Assembly: GCF_001667115.1 (NCBI RefSeq)
Contig: NZ_LZIJ01000182.1
Coordinates: 1 to 60,426 of the forward strand
Direction of reading: 5' to 3'
DNA length: 60,426 nucleotides
DNA from: Mycobacterium sp. 852002-51163_SCH5372311
GTDB lineage: Bacteria > Actinomycetota > Actinomycetes > Mycobacteriales > Mycobacteriaceae
Position numbers and translations under genes: made by a program. A model generated the notes under the pieces. That model did not search any database. It saw only the letters and a list, made by a program, of their open reading frames with translations, and was not told where the DNA came from. Below, in pieces: positions 33,402-40,974 of this stretch (its first letter is position 1; each line of letters opens with the position of its first letter).

Positions 33402-34636
33402 GAGTTCCTCGCTATCTGCTGCCTGAGCCAGGCGCTTTCCCAGAAATTCGTGCTATCTGCCAACAGAACTTCGTGGGCCGCCCGAAGTACCTCACGCGCG
33501 TCCGCGTGGTCTTCCGGAACAAGCTCGGCGAGATGGATGGCATGCAGCGGACGGCCAGCGCTGAGATGCGCCCGCGCCCGATCCACGAGCGCATCGGCCC
33601 CGGCCAGTTCAACCACGTCGGCAGCGACCGCGTCGAAACCAACGGGGTAGAGCTCGGTCGTCGACCGGTGATGGAACCAGCCGGAGTAGTTCTCCCAGAC
33701 GGCGCGTACATCCCAGGAGACCTTGCCGTACCCTTGGCCCACTTCGTATTCCGCGGGCAAGGTGATTTCGCGCATCAGCGTCAGCACATCCTTGCCGGCG
33801 TTCATTCCGGCGACCGTCTGATCGTGCACATACTGGATCGCGTCGCGCAGCCGGGTCAACTCGGAGTCGATGCGGTCAGCTCCCACGATCGGCTCGAAGT
33901 GGCCCGTCACCAGCAGCTCCGGCTGCAGATTGCGCACCCGTTCCACAGATGCGATGGCGGAAAGTGCGTCGCGGTAGCGGTCGCCGCGTATGGTGACCAG
34001 GTTGGGGATGTGCCCGAAGACAGGACCGAAGGTATTGCCACACAGGCAAATCCGCTCGTCCGGCAACCACACCACCAGCGAATCGGTGGTTTCCCCGCCG
34101 GGCACCGAGATGAGCTCCAACCGCCGGCCGCCGACCTCGAGGGTGAGCGTGTCCTCGAAATCCAGATTTACCGTCGGGACACTCTGGCCGGGCAATCGCG
34201 TGGTACCCAGGCGTCGTTGAATGGCCTGGACACCGGCCGCCAGGGTGTCTTTGAAGGCAAATGCGCTGCGGCTGGCGCGATACGGGATGAGTCGTTCGTT
34301 GTCGTCTCGCCATAGCGTCCAGTTGGCCTGTGCGACGACGGTTGTGTCTGGGTCACGCACGCTGTCCAGGCCACCGACGTGGTCCACGTGGCCCTGAGTG
34401 AAGATGACGTAGCGTACCGGCGACGAGTCGACCGCGTCGAAGTTCGCCCGGTGGACCGGGCCCTCGAAGCCCATTCCGGTGTTGACGATCACCCGGCCCT
34501 CTGCGGTGGTCAGAAGATAAGCGTTGGACAAACCCGGCGAGCACCAAAGTCCCGGAGCGATCTGCTCTGCCTGCTCGGCGGAAGCCGGGCGCATCGCGTC
34601 GGCGCGGGGGCGGGTGCGATAGATCGGTTCGAACAT
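33398..34636 (-). CDS. MBL-fold hydrolase, alkylsulfatase-like
   Basis: A 412-residue metallo-beta-lactamase-fold protein with a C-terminal region like the dimerisation domain of alkylsulfatases (EYEVGQGYGKVSWDVRAVWE, NYSGWFHHRSTTELYP). The metal loop reads TQGHVDH where alkylsulfatases have THxHxDH, so the first His ligand is Gln; the other His, Asp and His remain. GGETTDSLVVW may carry the Glu ligand and VTGHFEPI the last His. A GAAGGAGAG site favours the ATG at 34636 over one at 34654. The next gene upstream encodes a sulfotransferase, so sulfate ester chemistry fits, though a different hydrolysis is possible. Confidence 0.85.
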   Translation of the reverse strand: MFEPIYRTRPRADAMRPASAEQAEQIAPGLWCSPGLSNAYLLTTAEGRVIVNTGMGFEGPVHRANFDAVDSSPVRYVIFTQGHVDHVGGLDSVRDPDTTVVAQANWTLWRDDNERLIPYRASRSAFAFKDTLAAGVQAIQRRLGTTRLPGQSVPTVNLDFEDTLTLEVGGRRLELISVPGGETTDSLVVWLPDERICLCGNTFGPVFGHIPNLVTIRGDRYRDALSAIASVERVRNLQPELLVTGHFEPIVGADRIDSELTRLRDAIQYVHDQTVAGMNAGKDVLTLMREITLPAEYEVGQGYGKVSWDVRAVWENYSGWFHHRSTTELYPVGFDAVAADVVELAGADALVDRARAHLSAGRPLHAIHLAELVPEDHADAREVLRAAHEVLLADSTNFWESAWLRQQIARNS

Positions 34637-34650
34637 CGCTGGACTCTCCT

Positions 34651-35946
34651 TCATTCGGCGCGGACGTCAAACCGGTCGAAGTAGAAGCCGAACCGTTCGC
34701 GGAGTTCGTCGGCCGTAGTGCCGAAATGCCGGTGCAGCTCGTAGCGGATGCGGCCGTGCTTGCCACGTGGGTTGCCATCCAGATACTGCTGGAACCGTCC
34801 GCGCACCTCCGGTGTCAATTCGACTCCAGCGCGCCGGTAGAGCTCTTCCAGCAACGGCATTTCGTTGCCGTTCAAGTGGTGAAAGCTGATGTCGATGCTG
34901 TGTTCGGCGGGCACCAGATCACGGTCACGCACACACGCGCTCAGCAGTCGGTACACCCTGTCGCTCCAATAGTCCAATAGCCAGTCCGGGTCGATGCTGG
35001 TGCGGCGCAACCGGTCTGAGTAAGCCATCATCGTGATCGCCGACTGGATGACGGCTGCGGGATCACGGTGTGTAAAGGCCACAGTCGCGTCGGGGAAGGT
35101 CGCCATCAGCGGGCCGAGCTGCTCACAGTGTTGAGGACTCTTCAGTACCCAGGTGCGCGGGCCACGCAGGAATGTCAAGGCCTGCAACACTTTTCTCATG
35201 TAGAGGTAGTGCCGGGCCTGGTCCAGTCCCAGATAGTAGTCACGCCAGCCGGGCACCCGCGCATGCCATTCCAATACGTAGCCGGCCAGATCGAGGTCCA
35301 GGAGTTCGACTTCCTCCTCGATCGCCTCGGGGAACCGGTCGTGCATCGCGGCCACCACGGGTGCGCTCGCCATCAGCGCATCGTGTTCGGCCTTGGCTCG
35401 CATATACCGTGGATCGACTCCGGAAATGTCGGGGCCCTGGCCGTGTGCCGGTATCGGTTCTTGGCTCTCCCAGTACGGCAGCGCGCGCCGTCGTGGGTCG
35501 GCCGCAACGAGATTGACCAGATGCGTGGTGCCCGACCGTGGCAGGCCGACCACGATGACCGGCTTCTCGATTGGGATCGACTCGATCTCGGGATATCGCT
35601 TGACGAGGTCGGTCAACGACAACCGGTTCCGCAGCAATCGAACCACCCGTTGCCGCAACGACGACCGCGTCAGCTGGGTCAGCCCGTCGTCGGCTTCGAT
35701 CGCCGCCACGTGGGTGCTCAGGCGCTCGCCGAAGCCATCCGTGTCATCCAGGTCGTCGACACCGGCCTGCTCGGTGGCCTCGGTGAGCATCCGGTCGATG
35801 TCGAAGTCGACGTGCCGGGTTTCGGTGTCCCGCAGAATCTGGCATTGCAGGTCGGTCAGCTTGGGCGACGTCAGATCGTCGAAGTCGATGTCTTCGAAAC
35901 TCAGGCCACTCTGGCCGTCGTGGATATCCTGACCCGCTGAACCCAC
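34651..35946 (-). CDS. PAPS-dependent sulfotransferase family protein
   Basis: A 431-residue sulfotransferase (Sulfotransfer_3 type). The 5'-phosphosulfate loop is GLPRSGTTH at about 134-142 and the 3'-phosphate site is FTHRDPAAVIQSAIT. WVLKSPQH and the mid-region LDLDLAGYVLEWH are shared with mycobacterial Stf-like paralogues. A GTG at 35946 is proposed as start, with GAGGAGG four bases upstream. The open frame reaches back to 36144, but that part looks non-coding. It is first in the operon with the metallo-hydrolase, VOC and luciferase-like genes. The acceptor, perhaps a sterol or other hydroxylated lipid, is unknown. Confidence 0.88.
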   Translation of the reverse strand: MGSAGQDIHDGQSGLSFEDIDFDDLTSPKLTDLQCQILRDTETRHVDFDIDRMLTEATEQAGVDDLDDTDGFGERLSTHVAAIEADDGLTQLTRSSLRQRVVRLLRNRLSLTDLVKRYPEIESIPIEKPVIVVGLPRSGTTHLVNLVAADPRRRALPYWESQEPIPAHGQGPDISGVDPRYMRAKAEHDALMASAPVVAAMHDRFPEAIEEEVELLDLDLAGYVLEWHARVPGWRDYYLGLDQARHYLYMRKVLQALTFLRGPRTWVLKSPQHCEQLGPLMATFPDATVAFTHRDPAAVIQSAITMMAYSDRLRRTSIDPDWLLDYWSDRVYRLLSACVRDRDLVPAEHSIDISFHHLNGNEMPLLEELYRRAGVELTPEVRGRFQQYLDGNPRGKHGRIRYELHRHFGTTADELRERFGFYFDRFDVRAE

Positions 35947-36194
35947 CCGACCTCCTCGACGTGCCTGGGCGAATATGACCACGACGCTAGCCGCGACCGT
36001 GGACCGTCGTTGAGCCACCTCCCGGCAAGCGGGAAGACGGAACGCTGTGGCCGCGACAACCGTTTCCGGCCGGTTCGAGAGGGTCCTAATATGCTCGACA
36101 CCGGTTTGGGGCTTGCGGGCCGATGCGATCATGTAGGTCTTCAAGCGCCCGCCATCGCTTATGGTGAGTTGCTGCCAACCTGTACGGGGTGAAC

Positions 36195-36773
36195 ATGACC
36201 GATGCCCAAGGTGCTAACGCCGAGCTGAGCGCGAAGAGGGCGCAGTGGCAGGAATGGGCGCGCCAACAATTCAGCGGCGACGAAGCCCAGATCCAGGCCG
36301 CCGCCGATGCGGCTCTGCGTGCGGCCTTGGGCGGCGCTTCCAGCCGGGAAGCCGCCGCCGCGGCCCGAGAGGCCGCTGCGTCCGCCGGCGCCACACCCGT
36401 GTCGGGCGGCGGCGCTGACCACGGTTCGGGACACCCACCGTCGCCCGGTGGTGGCCCGCCTGCCACAACGCCGCCGCCCGGTTACGACGCGGCGATCACG
36501 CGACCGTCGGCTCGGCCTCCGTGGTATCGCAGACCGCTCGTGCTGCTGACCATTGGAGTGGTAGTTGTTCTGCTGATCGGCTTGGCGATCTGGGGCATCT
36601 CGTCGCACCTGACGGGTCCCAGCACGCCGGGGACCTCCGTGGTCCCCGCGACCAGCTCGACGCAACAGCCGACGACGAAGCGCACGAGGAAACACAAGTC
36701 CACCAGCTCGACGTCGCCGACCCCGAGCGCAACAAGTTCCGTCACGGTGTCGACCCCGTCGACCTCGCCGTAA
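36195..36773 (+). CDS. Single-pass membrane protein with Ser/Thr-rich tail
   Basis: A 192-residue protein I do not recognise. The N-terminus is a charged helical stretch rich in alanine (about 1-70, with ADAALRAALGGASSREAAAA), then a Gly/Pro-rich linker, one transmembrane helix (LVLLTIGVVVVLLIGLAIWG, about 118-137) and a C-terminal tail of about 55 residues very rich in Ser, Thr and Pro with a KRTRKHK patch. The tail would be outside and could be O-mannosylated. A GTG at 36189 is an alternative start. The 205 bases after the gene, to 36978, show no recognisable feature. The 242 bases before it, back to 35946, likewise show nothing beyond likely promoters. Confidence 0.72.
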   Translation: MTDAQGANAELSAKRAQWQEWARQQFSGDEAQIQAAADAALRAALGGASSREAAAAAREAAASAGATPVSGGGADHGSGHPPSPGGGPPATTPPPGYDAAITRPSARPPWYRRPLVLLTIGVVVVLLIGLAIWGISSHLTGPSTPGTSVVPATSSTQQPTTKRTRKHKSTSSTSPTPSATSSVTVSTPSTSP

Positions 36774-36978
36774 CGGCAGGTCCGCCTTCGCGTTTCGCGA
36801 CTTACGGTTCGCGTTCGGTCGCACGCGCCCGGAGGCCGGTCACGACATCGCCGGGAACACCGGTAAATCCCGCTGACGACGCGCTCCGCGTGTCGAGGGC
36901 CCACTTGCCCGGACGCGGTGAATACTGCTGGGTGACAACGAGATAACAATTCTCCAAACGAGGGATTGCGAATCCAGC

Positions 36979-38172
36979 ATGCCCGCCGGGCAACACTATC
37001 GTCGCTTCGTGCACCGTCGAACGGTCCTGAAATTGCCGCTACTGCTCGGAGTTGGCATGGCACTGGCCCAAACCCCCCGCGCCACTGCCGAAGCGAGTCG
37101 GTGGTCGGCGGACCGGGTCGACCGCTGGTATCAAGCGCAGGGCTGGCTCGTCGGCGCAAACTACATCACGTCCAACGCCATCAATCAGCTCGAGATGTTT
37201 CAGCAGGGCACTTATGATCCCCGGCGCATCGACGCAGAACTGAACGTGGCCCGGTTGCACGGGTTCAACACCATGCGGGTCTTCCTGCACGATCAGCTGT
37301 GGGCGCAGGATCGCCAACGCTTCCAGATGCGTCTCGAGCAGTTCGTTTCCATCGCGGCACGGCACGGCATCAAACCCCTGTTCGTCCTGTTCGATTCCTG
37401 CTGGGACCCGTTGCCCAAGCCAGGCACCCAGCGTGCGCCGAGACCCGGTGTGCACAACTCGGGTTGGGTGCAGAGCCCGGGTGCCGAACACCTCGATGAC
37501 CGCGGCTACAGGGGCGTTCTGCGCGACTACGTCACCGGCGTGTTGAGCCAATTCCGCAACGACAATCGGGTTCTGGGCTGGGACTTGTGGAATGAGCCCG
37601 ACAATCCGGCCCGCGTGTACCGCCAGGTGGAGCGAACCGACAAGCTGGCGCGTGTCGAGGAGCTGCTGCCACAGGTATTCCAGTGGGCGCGTTCAGCCGA
37701 TCCCGGTCAACCATTGACAAGCGGAGTATGGGACGGGGCCTGGGGAGATGCGGGGCGCCGCAGCGTAATCGCCAGTATCCAACTGGACAACTCCGACGTG
37801 ATCACCTTCCACAGCTATGCCGCACCGGCCGAGTTCCAGAGCCGGATCGACGAACTTTCTCCGCTGGGACGGCCGATCATGTGCACCGAGTACATGGCCC
37901 GGTCTCAGGGCAGCACCGTCGAAGGAATCCTGCCAATTGCCAAGCGACACAACGTCGGTGCGTTCAATTGGGGCTTCGTGGCCGGAAAGACCCAGACGTA
38001 TCTGCCGTGGGATTCCTGGGACCACCCGTATACGACGCCCCCGAAAGTGTGGTTCCACGACCTCCTGCAACCCGACGGACGGCCCTACCGGGACAACGAA
38101 ATGCAAACAATTCGGAACCTGACAGGCAATGCGTTGTTCGCTTCGGACCAGGCCGCTGGGCGCACGCGGTAA
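36979..38172 (+). CDS. Exported cellulase-like glycoside hydrolase (GH5-type)
   Basis: A 397-residue secreted glycosidase. The N-terminus has a Tat-type signal (HRRTVLKLPLLLGVGMALA). The TIM-barrel catalytic domain follows: NTMRVFLHDQLWAQ, GIKPLFVLFDSCWD, then RVLGWDLWNEPDNP with the acid/base Glu, and IMCTEYMAR with the probable nucleophile Glu. The spacing of the two glutamates, about 125 residues, suits clan GH-A family 5. Such genes are often labelled 1,4-beta-xylanase in mycobacteria, but the true substrate, perhaps a host or self glycan, is unknown. The gene stands alone, convergent with the GT87 gene at 38220. Confidence 0.87.
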   Translation: MPAGQHYRRFVHRRTVLKLPLLLGVGMALAQTPRATAEASRWSADRVDRWYQAQGWLVGANYITSNAINQLEMFQQGTYDPRRIDAELNVARLHGFNTMRVFLHDQLWAQDRQRFQMRLEQFVSIAARHGIKPLFVLFDSCWDPLPKPGTQRAPRPGVHNSGWVQSPGAEHLDDRGYRGVLRDYVTGVLSQFRNDNRVLGWDLWNEPDNPARVYRQVERTDKLARVEELLPQVFQWARSADPGQPLTSGVWDGAWGDAGRRSVIASIQLDNSDVITFHSYAAPAEFQSRIDELSPLGRPIMCTEYMARSQGSTVEGILPIAKRHNVGAFNWGFVAGKTQTYLPWDSWDHPYTTPPKVWFHDLLQPDGRPYRDNEMQTIRNLTGNALFASDQAAGRTR

Positions 38173-38219
38173 GCGCTAGTGTTGCCTACAAAATAAGTGC
38201 GGCGCTGCCGAGGTGCCCG

Positions 38220-39560
38220 TCAAGACTCAGTGTGCTGAAGTGGCTGCGTCGAACGTGGTTCATATGCACGACTTTTCGTCGCTTCGCGTCCAGGGCACCC
38301 ACGTTCGGCGATTGCGGCGTCCGACGAGCGGCTCGCGACGAGGCCCGCGACGATCAGCAGGGCCGCGTAGACGATCAGGTGGAGGTTTTCCAGGGGCTGC
38401 CATCCGACGATTTTCGGCGCGAACAGGTACAGACCGATACGCGGCGCGGGGTCATGAGGCAATGAATGAGCCCATGAGCCCATGACCGCCAGCAATGCCG
38501 CAACCCCGAGCCACCACCACCAGTTGCCCAGTGCCCGATGCACGAAGTAGACGATCATCGGCACGAGCCACACCCAGTGATGGCTCCAAGTAAACGGCGA
38601 CACCGCGGAGGCGCTCAATCCGGCGACGGTGATTGCGAGCAAGGGTTCTCCGCGGCGGTATAGGCGCACGGCGATCCACATGCTGAGGCCCACCACGCAT
38701 ACATCGGCGGCCAGCCACAACCACGGCGGTGGCACCGCCACGGTGAGGCGGGCAATCCCTCCGCGGACGGACTGGTTGGCGACATGGAAGAGGGATTTGT
38801 CGAACGGGCTGGAGTCGACGATCTGTCCGCGCCAGTACTGCCACGAGTCGTTGGGCAGGTAAAGCCAGCCCAGCCCGATGGTCGCGACGATCGTGCCGAC
38901 CGCGACGCCTGCGGCGCGCCACTGGCGCAAGAGCAGGTAATACAGGACGAAGTAGGCAGGGGTGAGCTTGATGCCCGCCGCGAGTCCGATGCCGATTCCT
39001 TTGAACCGGCTGCGCTCGGCGCGTGAGGCATCCCATAGCACCATCACCATCAGCATCAGGTTGATCTGCCCGAAGAACAGCGTGGTGCGCACCGGTTCCA
39101 AGAACGCGCACGCTATAGCGAGCAGCGCGGAGACGGCGGCGAGATACCGGGTCATGCGGTAGCCCAATATCCGGAAGCACAACATCACAGTCGCGGCCAG
39201 CAGCACGACGTTTATCGAAAACCAGATGAACTTGTCTGCGCCGTCCGGTAACCAGACCAACGGCGCAAAGAAGAGGGCCGCGAATGGCGGGTAGATGTAC
39301 TCGAACTTGCAGCGGTCGGGCTTGGCATAGAGCGGCAACTCGTTGAGTGCATGACGTCCGCCGTCGCGGTAGATGCAGAAATCCCAGCCGCCTGCGAGCA
39401 GGCCGACGTCACGTGTCCACAGCGTCACGAGCGTGGTCAGCAGTACGCCGGAAAGGGCCGCCGTGACGACGAGAATCGCGAGCGTCGACCATCGGAAATC
39501 GAGCTGTCGACCTTCGGGCTGAAGGCGACCTTCAGGTGCCGCCGTCTCGGCGTCGCGCAT
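38220..39560 (-). CDS. GT87 polyprenyl-phosphate-mannose mannosyltransferase
   Basis: A 446-residue polytopic membrane glycosyltransferase of the DUF2029/GT87 (GT-C) family, which adds alpha-1,2-mannose from polyprenyl-phosphomannose in lipomannan or PIM synthesis. Ten or so hydrophobic helices are visible. The first periplasmic loop has GGWDFCIYRDGGRHAL, where the catalytic Asp is expected, and FEYIYPPFAALFFAPL and SPFTWSHHWVWLVP are family blocks. The ATG at 39560 is used. The C-terminal 40 residues are charged and cytoplasmic. A degraded piece of a paralogue lies immediately upstream (39576-39665). Which mannan it modifies is unknown. Confidence 0.88.
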   Translation of the reverse strand: MRDAETAAPEGRLQPEGRQLDFRWSTLAILVVTAALSGVLLTTLVTLWTRDVGLLAGGWDFCIYRDGGRHALNELPLYAKPDRCKFEYIYPPFAALFFAPLVWLPDGADKFIWFSINVVLLAATVMLCFRILGYRMTRYLAAVSALLAIACAFLEPVRTTLFFGQINLMLMVMVLWDASRAERSRFKGIGIGLAAGIKLTPAYFVLYYLLLRQWRAAGVAVGTIVATIGLGWLYLPNDSWQYWRGQIVDSSPFDKSLFHVANQSVRGGIARLTVAVPPPWLWLAADVCVVGLSMWIAVRLYRRGEPLLAITVAGLSASAVSPFTWSHHWVWLVPMIVYFVHRALGNWWWWLGVAALLAVMGSWAHSLPHDPAPRIGLYLFAPKIVGWQPLENLHLIVYAALLIVAGLVASRSSDAAIAERGCPGREATKSRAYEPRSTQPLQHTES

Positions 39561-39575
39561 GTTGCTGGCCCCCCA

Positions 39576-39665
39576 TCACCACGACCAGTTGATCAGCGCC
39601 CGATGCGCTGAGCAGACGGTCGTCGGTACCACCCATACCCAGTGATGGCGTCTGGTGAACGGTGA
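39576..39665 (-). pseudogene. Degraded fragment of a second GT87 gene
   Basis: On the minus strand, 29 codons from 39665 read SPFTRRHHWVWVVPTTVCSA then HRALINWSW and a stop at 39576. The intact neighbour reads SPFTWSHHWVWLVPMIVYFV then HRALGNWWW. Nineteen of 29 residues agree, and the DNA is visibly alike to 38495-38600. No other part of a GT87 gene is seen: upstream lies the unrelated secreted-protein gene, and downstream, 16 bases later, the start of the intact copy. It is the relic of a former tandem paralogue. Confidence 0.82.
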
Positions 39666-39683
39666 CGCGCCTTTGGACGTCAC

Positions 39684-40259
39684 TCAGTAAATGTGGTCTT
39701 GACTGGTCGTCAGGCCGTTGTCGCACGTGATGGTGACATGCCAGGTCGTGCCCGTCGCAGGCCCGTGACGGTCGATCCTCGTCTCCGCCGCGCCAGTCAC
39801 AGTGAAATTAACGCTGTCGTTGTAGTTGATCTTCGTTGCGGGACCCGCTACCGCAACGGCCCTGTACACGCAACCCACCGGCGGTTTGTCTGCGTTATTG
39901 GTGATCGCCACAAAGGCAGGTATGCCATCGGGCGACGGGTCGCCGTACCACAACCTGAGCTCCGACGGCGGGGCAGGCGGCGGCACTACCCTAGGGGGCG
40001 CCGCCGCTGACGATAGCGGCGTTTCGGGCGCCAGCGTGTCGGCCGTCGGCTCCGGCGACTCGGTCGCAACGAGCGAGATGCTCGCCGACCGCGGCTGGCT
40101 CGTGGCGCCCGTGTCGGCAGGCGCGGCACCTGGCTGGTCCGCCCCCGACACGGCAAATCCGGCCTCGGCGATCAACGCAGCAAACGCAGCCGCGACGAGA
40201 ATGCGCCGGTGTCCCACGGCTGCTTCATGTTGGCAGGGGTGATTGATGAAGGCTTTCAT
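39684..40259 (-). CDS. Secreted protein with Pro-rich linker
   Basis: A 191-residue exported protein of unknown function. The ATG at 40259 has GAGGAGG upstream and begins a signal peptide (hydrophobic core ILVAAAFAALIAEAGFAVSG). A linker rich in Pro, Ser and Ala follows (about 50-95), then a C-terminal domain of about 95 residues with two cysteines (VGCVYRAV and VTITCDNGL) that is likely a disulfide-stabilised beta-sandwich. The two Cys are well placed for a single bridge. The longer open frame to 40520 overlaps the CAP-domain gene. I do not recognise a named family. Confidence 0.78.
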   Translation of the reverse strand: MKAFINHPCQHEAAVGHRRILVAAAFAALIAEAGFAVSGADQPGAAPADTGATSQPRSASISLVATESPEPTADTLAPETPLSSAAAPPRVVPPPAPPSELRLWYGDPSPDGIPAFVAITNNADKPPVGCVYRAVAVAGPATKINYNDSVNFTVTGAAETRIDRHGPATGTTWHVTITCDNGLTTSQDHIY

Positions 40260-40399
40260 CGCGCACGCCTCCTCGGGCCTGACGCCCCCAAAGGGGGTTC
40301 GTTTAGCATACGAGCTTCGGGGCGAGGCGGCGTTCGCTGGGCTCGGGCTGAAGACTGCGCGGGCGCGGGTGATCCGAATTGCCTGGCCCGGTTCGGGTT

Positions 40400-40879
40400 T
40401 CAAGGACCTGCGAAGTCGCCGACCGCGGTCATCTTGTTGCCGTCCCAGGCGGTGGCGAACCCGCCGGTGTTGAATGCGCAGTTCAGGATGATCGCTCGGT
40501 GTGGAGGACTCCCCATCCACCAGTCGAGCGCTGCGCTTGGAGACGCAGCGGATCCGGTGCCCCAGTAGACGATCTCACCACTGTGGCCGGTCCTGGGGTA
40601 ACCGGCATCCGCGATACGCGTCTGCGGTGAAGAGCCGTCCGAACCGATATGGCCGTTCAGACCGTTCCTCAGCATGTCGTTGGCGTGGCGCTGCGCCGCC
40701 ACCGTCAAACGCGGGTCGTCGCCGATCGTCCCGCATGTCTGGCGAAGCCGATTGACACCGCTGTACAGTGCGGTCCCCAAATCGTCTGCGCGCGCAGGGA
40801 ATTCGGCGATCGTGCCGAGAACCATCGTGAAAACAGCGCAGATCGAGAAGGCGATGACAATCCTGATTTTCGTCGTCAT
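40400..40879 (-). CDS. Secreted CAP (SCP/PR1)-domain protein
   Basis: A 159-residue exported protein. A signal peptide (IRIVIAFSICAVFTMVLGTI, cleavage near ARA-DD) is followed by a CAP domain. RHANDML and GHIGSDGSSPQTRIADAGYP match the helix and first CAP motif with the conserved His, and GEIVYWG and the SAALDWWMGSPPHRAIILNC block carry the Glu and second His. CAP proteins occur throughout mycobacteria with unclear roles in the envelope or host interaction. It is encoded upstream of the Pro-rich secreted protein with a 140-base gap, so co-expression is possible. Confidence 0.87.
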   Translation of the reverse strand: MTTKIRIVIAFSICAVFTMVLGTIAEFPARADDLGTALYSGVNRLRQTCGTIGDDPRLTVAAQRHANDMLRNGLNGHIGSDGSSPQTRIADAGYPRTGHSGEIVYWGTGSAASPSAALDWWMGSPPHRAIILNCAFNTGGFATAWDGNKMTAVGDFAGP

Positions 40880-40974
40880 GATGCCTCTTGCAACGCACTC
40901 GATTTTGCTGTTTTCGGCAAATGGAATGCTATCCGCGTCAGACCACAAAAGGTCGATAATCGAAAATCAGAAAT

